From Apostichopus japonicus (lineage: Eukaryota; Echinodermata; Holothuroidea; Aspidochirotida; Stichopodidae): a DNA stretch of 64,000 nt. The stretch is taken from assembly GCF_037975245.1 (NCBI RefSeq), contig NC_092574.1:10999213-11063212 (forward strand), read 5' to 3'. Numbering within the stretch: position 1 is the stretch's first letter; the number at the start of each line of letters is the position of its first letter. A model generated the notes under the pieces. That model had not been told where the DNA came from, did not search any database, and saw nothing but the letters and a program-made list of their open reading frames with translations. A program made the position numbers and the translations under genes. Of this stretch, positions 23,300-36,800 are shown one piece after another.

Positions 23300-26200
23300 C
23301 AGACGGGTTTTGTAGAAGTCTTTGTGATTCAGGCTGAACTGTTGTAGTGAATTGCTTTTGTTTTACTAAAAAGCAGTTGTATCGTCAGTTGAAGGGTTGG
23401 ATTGAGTCATAACCAGTGACTGTCCTGACGAGAGTCATTGTGTGATGTCACGGAAAACAATGTCACAAGTCACTTCCATGTGGCATTTACATGACTCAAG
23501 CCATGACTCGTGTTACAAAACATTGTTGAAGAGTGAAACCCAGATTGTGCCTCTTTGTACATTGGTAACTTGTAAAAGTTTAAATCATGTGTCTAGAAAT
23601 TTGTAGTCTTAAACTTGTTACACCTACAGTTGTCATTACATGTCCACAGTAAAGTCAAAATCAATATCTGACCCACAGTTCATTAATTTAGAATATTTCT
23701 AACCTTGCACCAAAACAGAAATGTATTGGTACAGCCTCAAGTAACATGTTTTCAATGCATCACAGATATGTCAATTACAAATGTTTGGGTTCTTTGTTGT
23801 TTATATGAAGTTTTAATTTTGGTTTGGTAACATTTTGATAGAATGTTTTAGACCATTGTTATTTCGTTAACAGTTAGCAGTGAAGTGGCCAGCAAATTTC
23901 ATTTAGGCCTTAAAGGAAAGTTACAAATGTGAAGCAAATTTTGAAGGTGAATATGTTGAAAACTATGGCAGAGGTCGCCATATAACCAGCCCTCAGGTGT
24001 TTCCTTTTTGTAAGCAATGAGCTTACCAACATAAAAGCCACCAATTAAGCTTATATTATATTGAAACCATCTTTTAAGGTACGCATCGCAGAATGTGAAA
24101 ATGAAATAGTGTGTAATTTTGCCAAGTGTATCAAATTCTTTTTCAAGACATTAATAATACCTAATGCTACCTCTCTGTAAATATTTTTTGCATTTTTGTT
24201 TCTTAATACCTAAAATAAGAAAAGCTGTTTGCACTCTGGTGCTCTACAGAACCATATCTAGATGTTAGAACAAAAAGACTGTTCACAGAAGTACACTTAA
24301 TTTATCTAGGCTCTCTTTGTGTTTGTTTGAATTGTTGCAAGAGGACTTTATCACACAATTCTTCTGTAAACGTCTGTCGAAAGGTAATGCAGATGTGTTA
24401 CACCCTACCTCTCCTCCAAGTTTGCGAAATAATGGAGTTTTTCTGAGCTTTCAAGGGAATGGCGTATTTAAAATGATATCAGCTTGTTACAGGATAACTT
24501 GTTATGCTTGATATGAAATTTATGTCACCTCTGGTGTAACAATTCATTTGAAGTCTTGATTTTCGGTAATAAGTCTTCAACCTCTTAAATTATGTGATTA
24601 GGTTGAGATTTTGAACCTGATGATTTCGCAGTCATAATCCCACCCTACACATTAATTGTAAATTTAAAATGAAAAAGAAATTGATAATGGTGTGTCATGT
24701 ATGTTCTTCTATTAATGGAAAATACATTATGGGTCAATGCTATTATTTGGAAGTTGGAGAGGGTGAGGGACCGACTTGAAGTGATTCCATGCTTATATCA
24801 TAGCATGGATAAATTAATTCCTGTATCCTGCACCTAGTTTATACCTCCATTCTTGTTGATATAGATTTGGTTTAGAATCAGATATTTACATCACTTAAAA
24901 TTTATGTGAGAAACATTTGATGTTTTAATCAAATTTGACTAAATAAATTGTCCAGGGATTAAATTACTTCTTTCAAATTTGTATGCTAAATTTGAAGAAA
25001 GATTAAAACGAGTATCATTCTGTGGCATCACACCTGTTTGCTTCAAGTTCACTTGTAGTTCAAAATGAATCAAATTCAACAGTTTCGACCACATCATCTT
25101 TTAAATGTTATTTTCACTAGAGTGCTAATGTTCTCTTTATTCCATGGTCCACAAATAAGTTTATCCTTGGACTTTTGTTTTATTTGTTGCTGTTAAGTGG
25201 TTTCAATTCAACACAATAGGGAAATTCTACTATATGTACAATGCAGTCATCATGAATAGAAGAGATTTAATTCAATTAATAGCTCTGAGTGTTTGAGAAT
25301 TTTTCTCTGTGTACATGGCCAAGCTGAAAATGTTTGTTTTATTTTGTTTTCCAAGTTACCTTGAAATCATTGACATTTTGATCAAGATACTTAAATGGAT
25401 TTTTTTAATAACATGTTAGGAATACTTGAATCATGTCACTTTGACCTTTTGTTGTTTCTTTTGCTGGGGGGGGGGCAGGGGATGGAGTAGAGAGGGGATC
25501 ATCAGGTTTTTGTTTATTGCAAGATTTTCACTAATGTACAGTAGAGCAAGGAAGGTTACAAATATTTTGTGAAATACATTGTCATTGAAGTAATATGATC
25601 ACACAAGTTTCTGAACTATGTTGTGTTGTTTGTTTTCTTGTCTTCTCATTCCCTTTTGCAGAGAATACAAGTATGCAGTCCAAAGACATTATTCTACTTT
25701 TGCAGAGTTACACGCTATAGTTTACTGACAAGTGGTACTTACTATGATCCCACTGGTCAAATCTGTTGTGATTAAACCATCTATGATGCCAAGATAAATG
25801 TATGTCAGTTATAGGTTAATGACACCTCCACAGCAGGCATGAAGTAGCCATATGGGCAGGTAAAACTCGAGTGTTGTCGTTAATAAACCTGCATAATAAA
25901 ATTGCTCTAAAGAAGATTGTGATATACTATTTTTTATATCACCTTGAAATAGTTTTGTCCAATCATGGCTTACGACAGTGACTTCTAATTTAGCTATAAG
26001 GCACTTACAGGTCCCCCCCCCCCCCCACTCTTCATCTTCAATGTAAAAGGCTATCTAATCAGGGATGTGTTTGAGATAGATGTACAACAAATACACTCAG
26101 ACTTTATTTATTTAGTCAGTTTTGATATTTATTTGCAAGTAATGGATTCTGGAATTGTCGGTTTGCTGCCTATTTAGTCTTAAATGATTTCTTATGGAAC

Positions 26201-27810
26201 AAGCAACATGTTTGTCATGGATGCTTAACTCGGATCTGAAACTGATGAGAAAATATGAAACTTAAATTAATAGGGAGAAGGATAAATTTAAACAAAAGTT
26301 CTGAGATCAAACAAAGGACATGGTGAGCAACACAGAATACGAAACTTGAAGGAAAGCCTGTTCTGTTGAGCTGCCTTTGTAGGAAATTCTTTCAATAAAT
26401 TGTGCATAAAAAGTGCATAATTTAAGCCTCTTCGAATTTTTGGGACAAAAAATTCTGCACTAAGTTCTTCATGAATGTCTTCAAGGTGGTTAATTTGGTA
26501 ATATACAATATACCACAGAAAGTGTCTTTCCTCTAGTTAGTTTTAGTGACAGACTTCGTAGAGTAAGCCCAAGTGATTTTGCCAGATGACCAGTACCAAA
26601 ATTGTACCATTAACCAAAATTGTAGTTTGAAGTCACTAGTCCCCCACCCCCTATTGTCCTATATTGACTAATCTGGTGTACTTAAAGTGGCGTTGGAGAT
26701 GCACGCGATTCCTATACATCGGGTCTGAATGACACTGGATCTTACAGAAAGAAAAATCAGCTGGAATTGAATGACTTTTCATAAACCAGTCAGATTATCC
26801 GACCAGGAACTGTACTGGACATCTATAGTGAAGCCCCAGACATAGGTTTCTTAGTGGAACTTTAAATTTGTTAAGTATTTTGATTTCTGGTAGGCAACAG
26901 GCATGATACAGTTGGAACAACTGCCATGTATGTGAATTCTAATTGCTGCTGGATGAAAATGCAGAATCGCAAACTGAAGTACTAAGGAAATATTCAATAT
27001 AATATTTTGCAAGCTTTCTATTACCGTTGCAATGACATCAGCTAGTTTTCATTGGATTAGCGTTATTACAATAGGCCTACTTGGTTTCAGGATTAGGTAG
27101 CCTTCAATTTACTTTGCTTATTGTTCTCAAGTTGCATATTGTTTATTAAATCCTGTTGAATAAAAATAATTACAATTGAAATATTGGACCATGAATCAGA
27201 GTAGTGCATGGTAAGTCTTGCACTCTGTAGACAGTTCATATACAAATGTATAGCCTAAAGTTGTTCGTTTATTTTCTCTCTCACATTTCAAAATCAAACC
27301 AAAGTAGCCCAGCAAAGCCTGTCCAATCGCGAATTCGTTTTCCAGCGGCATACAGCATTAACTACACTAACTAAGATGGATAGTCTAGGCTAAACTAGGT
27401 TAGCCTGAGCCTATGCCTAAGCTCAGCAAGTCAGCCTTTACAATAATAAGACTGTTAATTTAACTCAACCGCAAGATGCAACACTGAGTTGCACTGACTA
27501 AACTGTAAGCTCTCGATAAAGAATATTTAGGGTGTTTTTCCTGTTGTATAACTTGAGCACCGTAATGATAAAGATTAACTGCGTTTAAACCTTGCTTCAA
27601 TGCGAAAGCGACTTTCCATTGTAACAACAAAACTTGAAATTCCCGCAACGCTAAACAATAAGTTCTTCTTGGATGCGCATGCGTAGTAACGTTGTCAACA
27701 TGTGAACTTCTACAAACGATTGCAGACGAAAAAGATTCAACAGCTTTCGTCTAGAATTTGCGTCTAAATATCCTCGCAAGGAAGTAAATATTCATGGCGG
27801 AGCCTATAGT
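23300..27810. other. GCNA 3' UTR, intergenic region and ubinuclein upstream region
   Basis: No coding exon recognised. AATAAA motifs suited to 3'-end formation of GCNA occur at 24942-24947, around 25881-25897 and around 26393; which is used is unknown. Poly-G (25467) and poly-C (26013) tracts occur. From about 27060 to 27430 AGGCCTA/TAGCCTA words cluster, then the sequence runs into the ubinuclein 5' region. Confidence 0.5.
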
Positions 27811-27832
27811 ATGGCAGAACGGAGGAGGATAA
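27794..27832 (+). promoter_or_regulatory. Upstream ORF overlapping the ubinuclein start codon
   Basis: ATG at 27794 opens a 12-codon reading frame ([12 protein letters not shown]) ending in TAA at 27830-27832, out of frame with and overlapping the main ATG at 27811. The upstream ATG has T at -3 and G at +4 (weak to moderate context). The main ATG has A at -3 and G at +4 (good). If both are in the mRNA, leaky scanning would be needed for ubinuclein synthesis. Confidence 0.6.
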
Positions 27833-30800
27833 TTCCTGCGTCAGTCGGACCGGATTTTTATGGAACTCAGGAACAACCCGACAGACCTACACGCCGTTTC
27901 ACAGTGACCCTTCCCGAGTCCAACGATAAAACATCACCAGAATTTTCATACATAGAGTTGGTGAAACAAGCCGGTGTAAGTATGCATTGTAACTGCCTAT
28001 CTAACACTAACTGTTAAAGCAAATCCATAGCAGGTCGATCAAGAAGCATTCCTAAAGCTAAAACATTGTCACTATTAGAAATAGGGTCTTGTTTTACATG
28101 TTTTGCCAAGCTATTGCTGTACTTGTTTCTCATTTTTTCTTGATACTATGTTCACCAGTCCTTGGACAATATCCCCACCAGCACGGACATCAACCTCGTG
28201 GACACGACCCCCTCCTTCACTTCATCGTAAATGCAGGAAGAAAGCCTCAATTTTTAAACCTTGCTCTTTCCTTAACATGTACAAAACAGTGTACTAGTGT
28301 TATATCAAGGTAGAACTGCCCAGAACCATTCCGCCATTTTTTTAGGGTCCACCATCCTGACAAAGGTTAGGTGATATTTCTGGTTAGATAGATCTTGTCC
28401 CTAGTTCTAATAACGCGCGGTTCTAGATCCAGCATTTTCCCCGCATAATCAGCTTCGAGATTTAGTCAAGGGAAGGTAGCTAAAAGGGAATTCAGACGCC
28501 AACGACATCGAGTGGATCGTAGCAAAGGGGGATTTCAGCGCGGTTTGTGAGGTTTTCGTATTTGAAATGTTTTATTTCGCAGTGGTAGTTATATTTTGTG
28601 ATTAACGTCGAATAAGTAAACTTTTCGATAACGTCGTTGCTTTTTCAATAATTCCAACTTTATCTCATATTGGTGTGTCAATCAAGGTGCAAACAATGAT
28701 TGATAACAGGATGCATTGGGCAAATGGTGAACGGCTACGTGTGCGTGTGGAAGTAAATAATTTAGATGAAGAAAGTACTGATGCTTTTGTTGCGTATTGT
28801 TTACAACTTGGAAAAGGAAAAGAATGGGTCATAATAATCTATTGTCTCTGCTCTTTTCGACAGTAAATAAGAACATAATATGCTAATCGAATGTAAATTT
28901 GTGACGTAACGTGTACCGCCTTCTGATTGGTCATCATTGTGTGGTTATTATCGGGTGTGTGTATACAATGTGCTTGGTGTATTGTTATACACGTACAAGA
29001 GCCGTGGAGGAAAAACAGAGGTGAACGAATGTGGTGTGTGGGGGTTTAGTTTAATTGTCTTTTATACTTAATTAATGAAAGTGATTAATTGATAACGGTT
29101 TCGTGCGGGTCACGTGTGTGCAAGATGTGTAAGGTCAGAAGGGCATGTTGAGTTGTTGACGATGTGAATTTGTACTGTAGTGTTAATAGTGTGGAAGTTC
29201 GTGGCGCGTAGGCTAATTGTCAACGAAGGCTTTATTGCGTGCAGCGAAAGTTAGGGACTTAGTTGTTGGACTAGTATGAAGTGGTGTAATACTAGTATTA
29301 AATAGGCCTACTGTAGCACAGTTTGGCCAAAACTGTTAAATTGTAAAACAACACAAGAGGCTTACAGTGAGGCCTAGGCTAAGTCTGTTTAGGCCAAGGT
29401 ATGTAGTTAGCGTAAAGGATCGAAGCTGACTTGAGGCAAACTTTAGGCCTAGTGTTACTTAGGTAGGAGTCATAGAACAACAGAGAATACAGCCTTTGTG
29501 AAATCATACGTTAGGGCCTAACAGAACTTGATCCACAAAATAAGCTCAATAGATGAATGGTAGCCGAACATTTGTTTGTGCCATTTGACAAAGAACTGCA
29601 GAGGCAACTTATAGCTCAATCAATGACACAATTCAGCCAAAAAAAAGCCATATCAAAATTTAGCAATTTGCTTTCCATGACAGTTACATTTCTTTATAGC
29701 TTAATAATTACTCAGGAGCAAGAGCCGGACCATGTCCCATTCGTCCGCTGGTTGTTTTATTTTGGACGATACCATTTGATAAAAGGTTGGAGTTGAGTTT
29801 AACAATGGTAAAAGGTTGGAATAGGTTAGGGATGTGAACTGTCGTTGGCAAAATAATTTGAGAATGAACAATTAAGTAGAAGAAATAGTGGAATATTCGG
29901 ACCGGACGATGAGTGGGACGTGATCCCAAGAGCCCTATTGTGTATCTTTTGTTTCAAATATAATGCTAAGGTTTACTTTTTTGAGAAATCAAGTAATATT
30001 GTAGGCCATAGGCTAAAACAGACGCTTTGCCTTTGTACAAGTTTAGGCCTAATTTAGGCCCAATGATGAAGTAACATTCTTGATATAGCTTAGTGTGTGC
30101 AGTGTTTTATTTAATACTGAGCCTAGCAGCTGTATTTAATAGAAAATATGACCGAATAACATGCTAAGCTTCATTGGCGCTCTGGTTATGTTTTGCACTG
30201 ACCAGTTTAAGAAGCTTCTGTACCATATCAAAAGTTGTCCTGAAATACATGTACTGATTTCTTAACAACTAGCCTAGCAGTTGTAAACAGAGTGAGAACA
30301 TAAATAACATTTGCCTGAAGTTCTACTTTTGTAGAAATATGGTAATTGTAAAATAGTTCTGGTCGTGTACCATATAGGCCTAAGTTGTCTGTACGCAGAC
30401 CTGCCAACCCCACAAAGTTTTCATCCTGGGGATTTCCAAAAGAAAGCTTGGAGATCCGAGCCACAAACCTAAAGATTTTGCAAAGCATTCTCAAGTCACA
30501 AAAAAGTGAACATTTTAACACTCTAACAAGTTTCTTGCACCCAACATGATATTTTTTGGCAACTTTCTTTGATATTTTAATTTTCTTCTTATTAAGTTTT
30601 GTATCCTATTTTTCATCATTGTACTAAATACAGTAGTATGCACAAGTCTATGTAAAATCATCATTACTTTGTTTTATCAGTTTAATTGTTTTGCACACAA
30701 GATATGGAAATCCCACTATGAGACAATAATACAGTTAAAAAACTGAATCCATTCTCACATTAAAACAATGAATTTTTTCCGGGTGTGTGTGCATATATAT

Positions 30801-33800
30801 ACGTCCCCTACATTAAGCACATAATTAACAAAACCTAAAATAGGAACTATCAATTTTGTATGGATTTGAATACAGTTGATCTACATTGACTATCCATGCG
30901 ATAACATTCACAATCATACACGTAAAGGCCAGACGACATATAGTACCCTCAGACATAAAAAAAAATGTTAGGGACAGTGGCCGACCGTATGTGAATTATT
31001 CAAGGCTGTTGATACTGCAGTATCACACAGAAGTCTAGTGTACACTATCTATATAGTAGGATTGTACAATAAAAAAAAACAACAAATGTGTGGGTATCAT
31101 TCATTACAAGCATTTTATGCTTGTGGTTTGCTTTAAATTGAGAGCACTTGATATGCTCTCTGACACGTAGCTCAGATATATGCACAGTATATGTCTAAAA
31201 TTGCATTTACTGGACAGTATATACACAAGATGTTGACATTAGATTAGCCCATCAGACGTAAATCTGGTGGTTCAAGGCTAGGGATGAGGATGGGGGGGGG
31301 GGGGTATGTTCACCATAAAATTGCATCCAAGTTGGAGATGTGCTAAATTGCTGATATTAAGCAAATTACCCACCTTGTGTTGTTCAGTGTAAATCTCAAG
31401 GGTCAAAGTTATATAACAAATCTGAATAAAAATGTAACAAAACATTACACAAAGGTACAGTAGAGTACAGTAAGTGATCATGAAGTGGTCAAACATCTAG
31501 ACTGCTGGAATTTTTTAAAATAAAACTTCTCCCTGTATCATGCATTCATTATTAACTGATTATTAAAAGTTTCTGAATTTACGTGACCGTTGAGTTTTAT
31601 CAGTTTTTGATCCCTTGCCAAAAGCCAAATTTGGACCAACTGTAAAAAAAAATTAATTTGAGGAGAGAGCACAGTTGCATATTTTATGAAGTATAGTGTG
31701 AATTTTGTGACCCGGGGCTAAAGGCTGACATTTTGAGTCTTTATACAAAGTGATTCGTCCCATCAAAATAGCCTGCACTAGTACTCTAATGTCTCTGTAG
31801 GTGAAAGTCTGATGAACATCATGAGCACTGTCATTTGTCTTTTTGTTTTAATCATAAAATTGGTTTTTGATCTTCCATTCTCTAGGGCGTTGTTGTGGAG
31901 GAGAAAACTTTCAATGACATTGAAGAAGATGACCTTACAGGGCTGTCGACTCTCGCCAGGAAATTTGAAGAAAAATATGTGAGTTTTCCTCACCGACCAA
32001 TGTCCCGTAATCAAAAGCCAGGTTTCAGAGCAACTCTCTTCGTTTTGAAGATATAACAGATCAACCCATGGAGAGTTGTTGTGTTTCTATTTCTCAGTAG
32101 CCAAAGGGTTTAACTGGCAAGAATGAATTACCTTCAAATTTTAAGTCTGTGAAAAAAAAAGGTCGAAAACCAAAAACTTTTGAGTGTATACATGTGCACA
32201 TAGCTAGTACAGTATGTTATGTACAGTGTCATATTATGGAAAGTGCTGCAACAGTTTGCAGGTAACTTTTGGTCTTGTTTTGCTTATGAAGCGATTGTTT
32301 GGAAGAATATTATCCCACTGTTATTAAAAGTTACTATTTTGCTCTTCAGCAACTGTTAAAAGGTGTGTGCAGGGGGGGGGGGGTGCCGGGAGGGAAGAGG
32401 AATGTTTCTCCCAGTTTTGACCTACGACCCTATACATATGATTGTACCCTTGAAATAATGAATACCGATCTGTTTTCATTGATGAAAACCAGTATACTGT
32501 AAATACTAGCAAATATTTATAAAAAGGAGTTCAGAGATCTATCAAACATCAAGAAGGAAAACAGAATGTGGTAAAACAATAATATAGATATATATGTGTA
32601 AATAGTGAGTTACATGCTTAAAACTGTTAAAACATGAAATGAATAACGTGACTTCTTTTTGCGGCCGCGCAGGGAGCAGTCAAAGGCAAGAAGAAGAGGA
32701 AGCGCTTGGAGGACATGGTGGACTTTGGGCTCGGATACGACGAGAACGACCCCTTTGTCGATAACTCGGAATGTGTAAGTCAGGGTTCCGACTTTGTTAT
32801 GTATAAACGAAAAACAGCATCATCGGTACTCAAAATTAGTCACTGCTGGAAGGCCTAGTGATCTTTGGAAAGAAGACACAAGTTGTGATGGTAAAGTTAA
32901 GTTGTTTGAGGGAGATGTCATGGTTTAAAATCAGAGTGCTACTTGAGCCTGCAACTTTAAGCAATTTGTTAACTGTCATAGTACCCTGAGAATAGTGAAA
33001 TACGTGTTCTCACATTGGTTTTCATTTTTTTTTTTCTTTGGTTGCCATTTTGAAGGTATACATTGTTAGTACAGATAATAATGACAGTACTTAGCAGGTT
33101 TCAAACAGACGAAATAGACAAACGAAAGAAATGATGGAAATTTGTTTTTTTAAGCACACAGGATTCCTTGATGTTCAGGCCTATGTTTTCTCACCTCTCT
33201 GTGTACCATGTTCTGAATCTTTCCTCCAGTCCGTACTAGCTAGTTTTACTTTCCTCTGTTTTGCAGTATGATGAGTTGGTACCTTCGGTGCTGACGACTA
33301 AGTTTGGTGGGTTTTACATCAACTCTGGGGAGCTGCAGTTTAAAGAAATCTCAGGGGACTCGGACGACAGTGACTTCCAGATTCAGAAACGGAAGAGGAA
33401 AAATCAGAAGGTAAGATTAAGGTGGTAACACTCGGTAAAGCGCACATTACTGTTAAAACACTCAATGGCGCTGAACAACAATACAATTATAAAAACGATT
33501 TCATAAATAAGTGAGTCTTCAAAGCAACTTTAAAAGTTCTGATGGTCTTCGAATTTCTTGTGTCGACGGGGAGAGCGTTCCAAAGTCTGGGGCCAGCGAC
33601 GCTGAAAAGCGGCCTGCGAAACATTTGCGGCGTGTGAAAGGAACCTTGAGAAGGATGCCCTTTGACGAGCGTGTTGAACAACCAGGTGTCTTAATTTCCA
33701 GCAACTCGGACAGATAAGCTGGTGCTGAATTATGTATACACTTATAAACGAGGAGGAGGATCTTGTACTCGGCACGGACATTGACGGGGAGGATATGCAG

Positions 33801-36800
33801 CCGAGAATAATTTTAGCCGTGTAATTTTGGATCCTTTGTAGAGGATGAAGTGTGGAGGCCGGGAGGTTGATAAAAAGACCATTGCAATAATCCATATGGG
33901 AGAAAATCATGGCATTTGCAATTTTGAGACATGTCGACTTGTCCAAATATAGGTAAGAGACTAAATAGCGAAAAAGTCAGTCTTTCCAATGGTTAAAAAT
34001 TGACTCCATCTTTTTTCCTACATTTGAGCATAGATAGCTTATATATCATGTATGGATGGAAGCAACACATAGAGCTGTCTTTTCTTACTGTACAGTACAG
34101 TAGTTTGTGACTCTTTCTCAGAGTGTATGATGTTTATTTACGATGAAGGTTAAACTGTGAGAAAGTTACTTTAATACACCTTACTTGCCTCTCTTTGGTA
34201 AGGTGTTTCTAAAATTATGTCATTTTGCAAGGACTAATATGCACATTTGCAACTAATGTTCAAATGTTACCCCCATCCTAGTCAATTTTAAGAAGGTTTT
34301 CAAAGCAATTTTCGACATCGTCCCCCAAAATAGAATATCTCTGTATGCTAGCAGACTTCCTTTGATATAACTCGGTAACAGAGCATGCTCAGGCCTTGAA
34401 ATATGGGCTATCTACTGGCTAACTACCGGTGGAAGTTTCCCTTTGCCAGTAGAAAAGAAGAAGGCGCTGGCAATTTTCTGCAGGTCGATATTAATAACTT
34501 AAAATGCATGGCATGACAGTCCTCAATCATCAGTCGAAGAATCGGCATGATTCCCGTACCTGATATAAGTACTGCTTCTTATCAGCAAATACTATTGGGC
34601 TACTCTTAAAGGCTGTAGAGTAAACTGATCTTTGTTGTAATTCAGAAAAATGCCAGTGAGAAGTTGGTTTTTAGTCAGTAGATTTTGTTTTCTTCAAGCA
34701 GTTGGCATTTTTGTTTAGCAAGCTGAAAGCTGTTGGGTCTTCTGCAGGTTTGGAATATCTGATCTGTTTTTCTCACCGTCTTCCAAACAATTTCTTTTGC
34801 CATTGGCAGCTGCAGTCTTGTTCTATCCATATTGACATGCTACGATAAAAACACATTACGTTTCTTCACCACAGAGAAAGAGAAGGAAGGCCCTGGACAG
34901 CGACGATGAAAAACTCTCCAAGACTAAGAAACGACAGCTGTCTGGCAGTGCAGACTCACCAAAGAAGAAACTTAAGAAGAGATTGCACAGACAGTTCAGT
35001 GGGTAAGAGACGGCAAAAACACTTCGTAGGCAGGATATTAAATATCTGGAAATGTCATTATGTAGTTATTGTCGTTATTTTACTCAGGAATGGATAGGTT
35101 TTTTTATGTCTTGTTCCTCTATGTGTTTATTGTAGCCAGCAACAGTGTCATGGTTAGTGCTGCTCGTAAGTTGTAGGCTGTAGAAACAATAAAGCACAGC
35201 ATCTGGGAAGTCTTACGAAAAGGCTTGGTGTGTTAATAGTAGAACTAATAATTTTGTTATTATTTAATTTCTTTTTGGTTTATTTTATCCCATCAGTGGT
35301 AAGGAGGAGAAGAAGAAGAAAAAGAAGAAACTGAATCTGCCGAAGGCTCCCACGATCGCCGAGCTTCTTAAAACCAAGAAGGACCATGCTCCTAGTGCTT
35401 CCAAAGAAACTAACAATACTAACGGTCGCAAGATCCAAAACGGATCGGAAACATTTGAGGCGGCCAGCAAAACAGACGCTGCTGCTGCCGTCAGTGGTAT
35501 AGCCACGTCCCTGGATAACATTGACCCCTCGTTGGACCTGGGCATGGCCCACCTGCCCATGGACAGCGAGATGGCAGCGTTACTGAACGACACCCTGGCA
35601 GGGATGGGGGACGGCGATGATCTGCCGGATGTGGACATGACAGGGATGCATCCGAACGGGGAACAGACGGAGTATGAGGCCAGCATGCCGTCAGAAGTAC
35701 CAGTCTTATTAGAGAAAGATGTACACAAAATTAAAGAGGTATAAACACGTTCTTAGTCGAAGCAATTGAAAGGCATTGCTGTAGTCAGATGTACAGGTCT
35801 CTCTAGACAAAGATGTTTACAAAATTAAAGAGGTATCAACATGTTCTTTCTAGAAGCAATTAAAGAACATTGCTGTAGTCAGATGTACAAGTCTCATTAG
35901 AGAAAGATGTTAACAAAATTAAAGAGGTATAAACACGTTCTTACTGGAAGCAATTAACAAGCTTTGCTTTGATGACCGCACACAGATTTAAGACCAACTT
36001 TGGAGTTTACATTGAATGGAAAATATTTGTCTAGATGTTTGTGGGGAGTTTAGCAATGAGGGTTTAGGAAAGAGGTGGGATTCAAAAGCAAAAGGGTAAT
36101 GAAAAACTGTGTCCCTGAATGTAAATATTTCATTAGAGTTGGGAATGTGAAAACATTCTGATAGAGTGGAGCATATTCTCTTATTGTAGCATACTTCATT
36201 TAATACTTTGAAATTCATTAAGGTGCCCAGTTGAAAGCATAGGTGTGATGAGGCGTGTGCATGAGTGTGGATGCTGGATAGGGTGGGGAAAGGGGGGGGT
36301 GGTCGAGAGGAAGGAAGGAAGGAGGGAGGGAGGGAAGTGGGCAACATAAGCCAGACTGACTCATAATTAGGGTTGGGCGATATTTGCTTTTTAATGTCAC
36401 GATAAATAGTTCAAAAATTATCGCGATATTTCGATAATTACGATAATTTTTTCTTGTTGTTTTTAGTGTGTTCGTGAACACACTAAAAACAACTGCCGAT
36501 TTCCCACCGGTGTTTTCGCGCAGCAAACACACCGAGCATAATGGCGTGGGGTTCAGGGCCCGCCTTAGAGCCCCGTTGGAGTCAAGGGGTGGAACCCCTT
36601 GTGGGGGTCCAGGGGCGAAGGCCCCCGGAAAAGTTAAGTATTTTTGCGTGTCTGGCGATAAAAAATTCGCAATTGAGGATTCAAAATACTGACTAACTTT
36701 ATGAATTTAAATTGTCACGAAACTGATGAAAGTTTTAATATGACAAGTTAGAGTAGCTATATTATGTGATAAAATGAAAAGAGAATTAATATGTCTTACA

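Noticed and set aside
28675-28866. 63-codon ORF in ubinuclein intron 1
   Set aside because: No splice-consistent link to exons 1 or 2 (which already join in phase) and no recognised domain.
30398-30450. CAGACCTGCCAACC transposon end
   Set aside because: Resembles a known type of DNA-transposon terminus but no matching inverted end or duplication was found.
35285-35728. 147-codon open frame on the minus strand
   Set aside because: It is antisense to ubinuclein exon 6 and its poly-Phe/Leu end mirrors the Lys-rich codons; no protein family resemblance.
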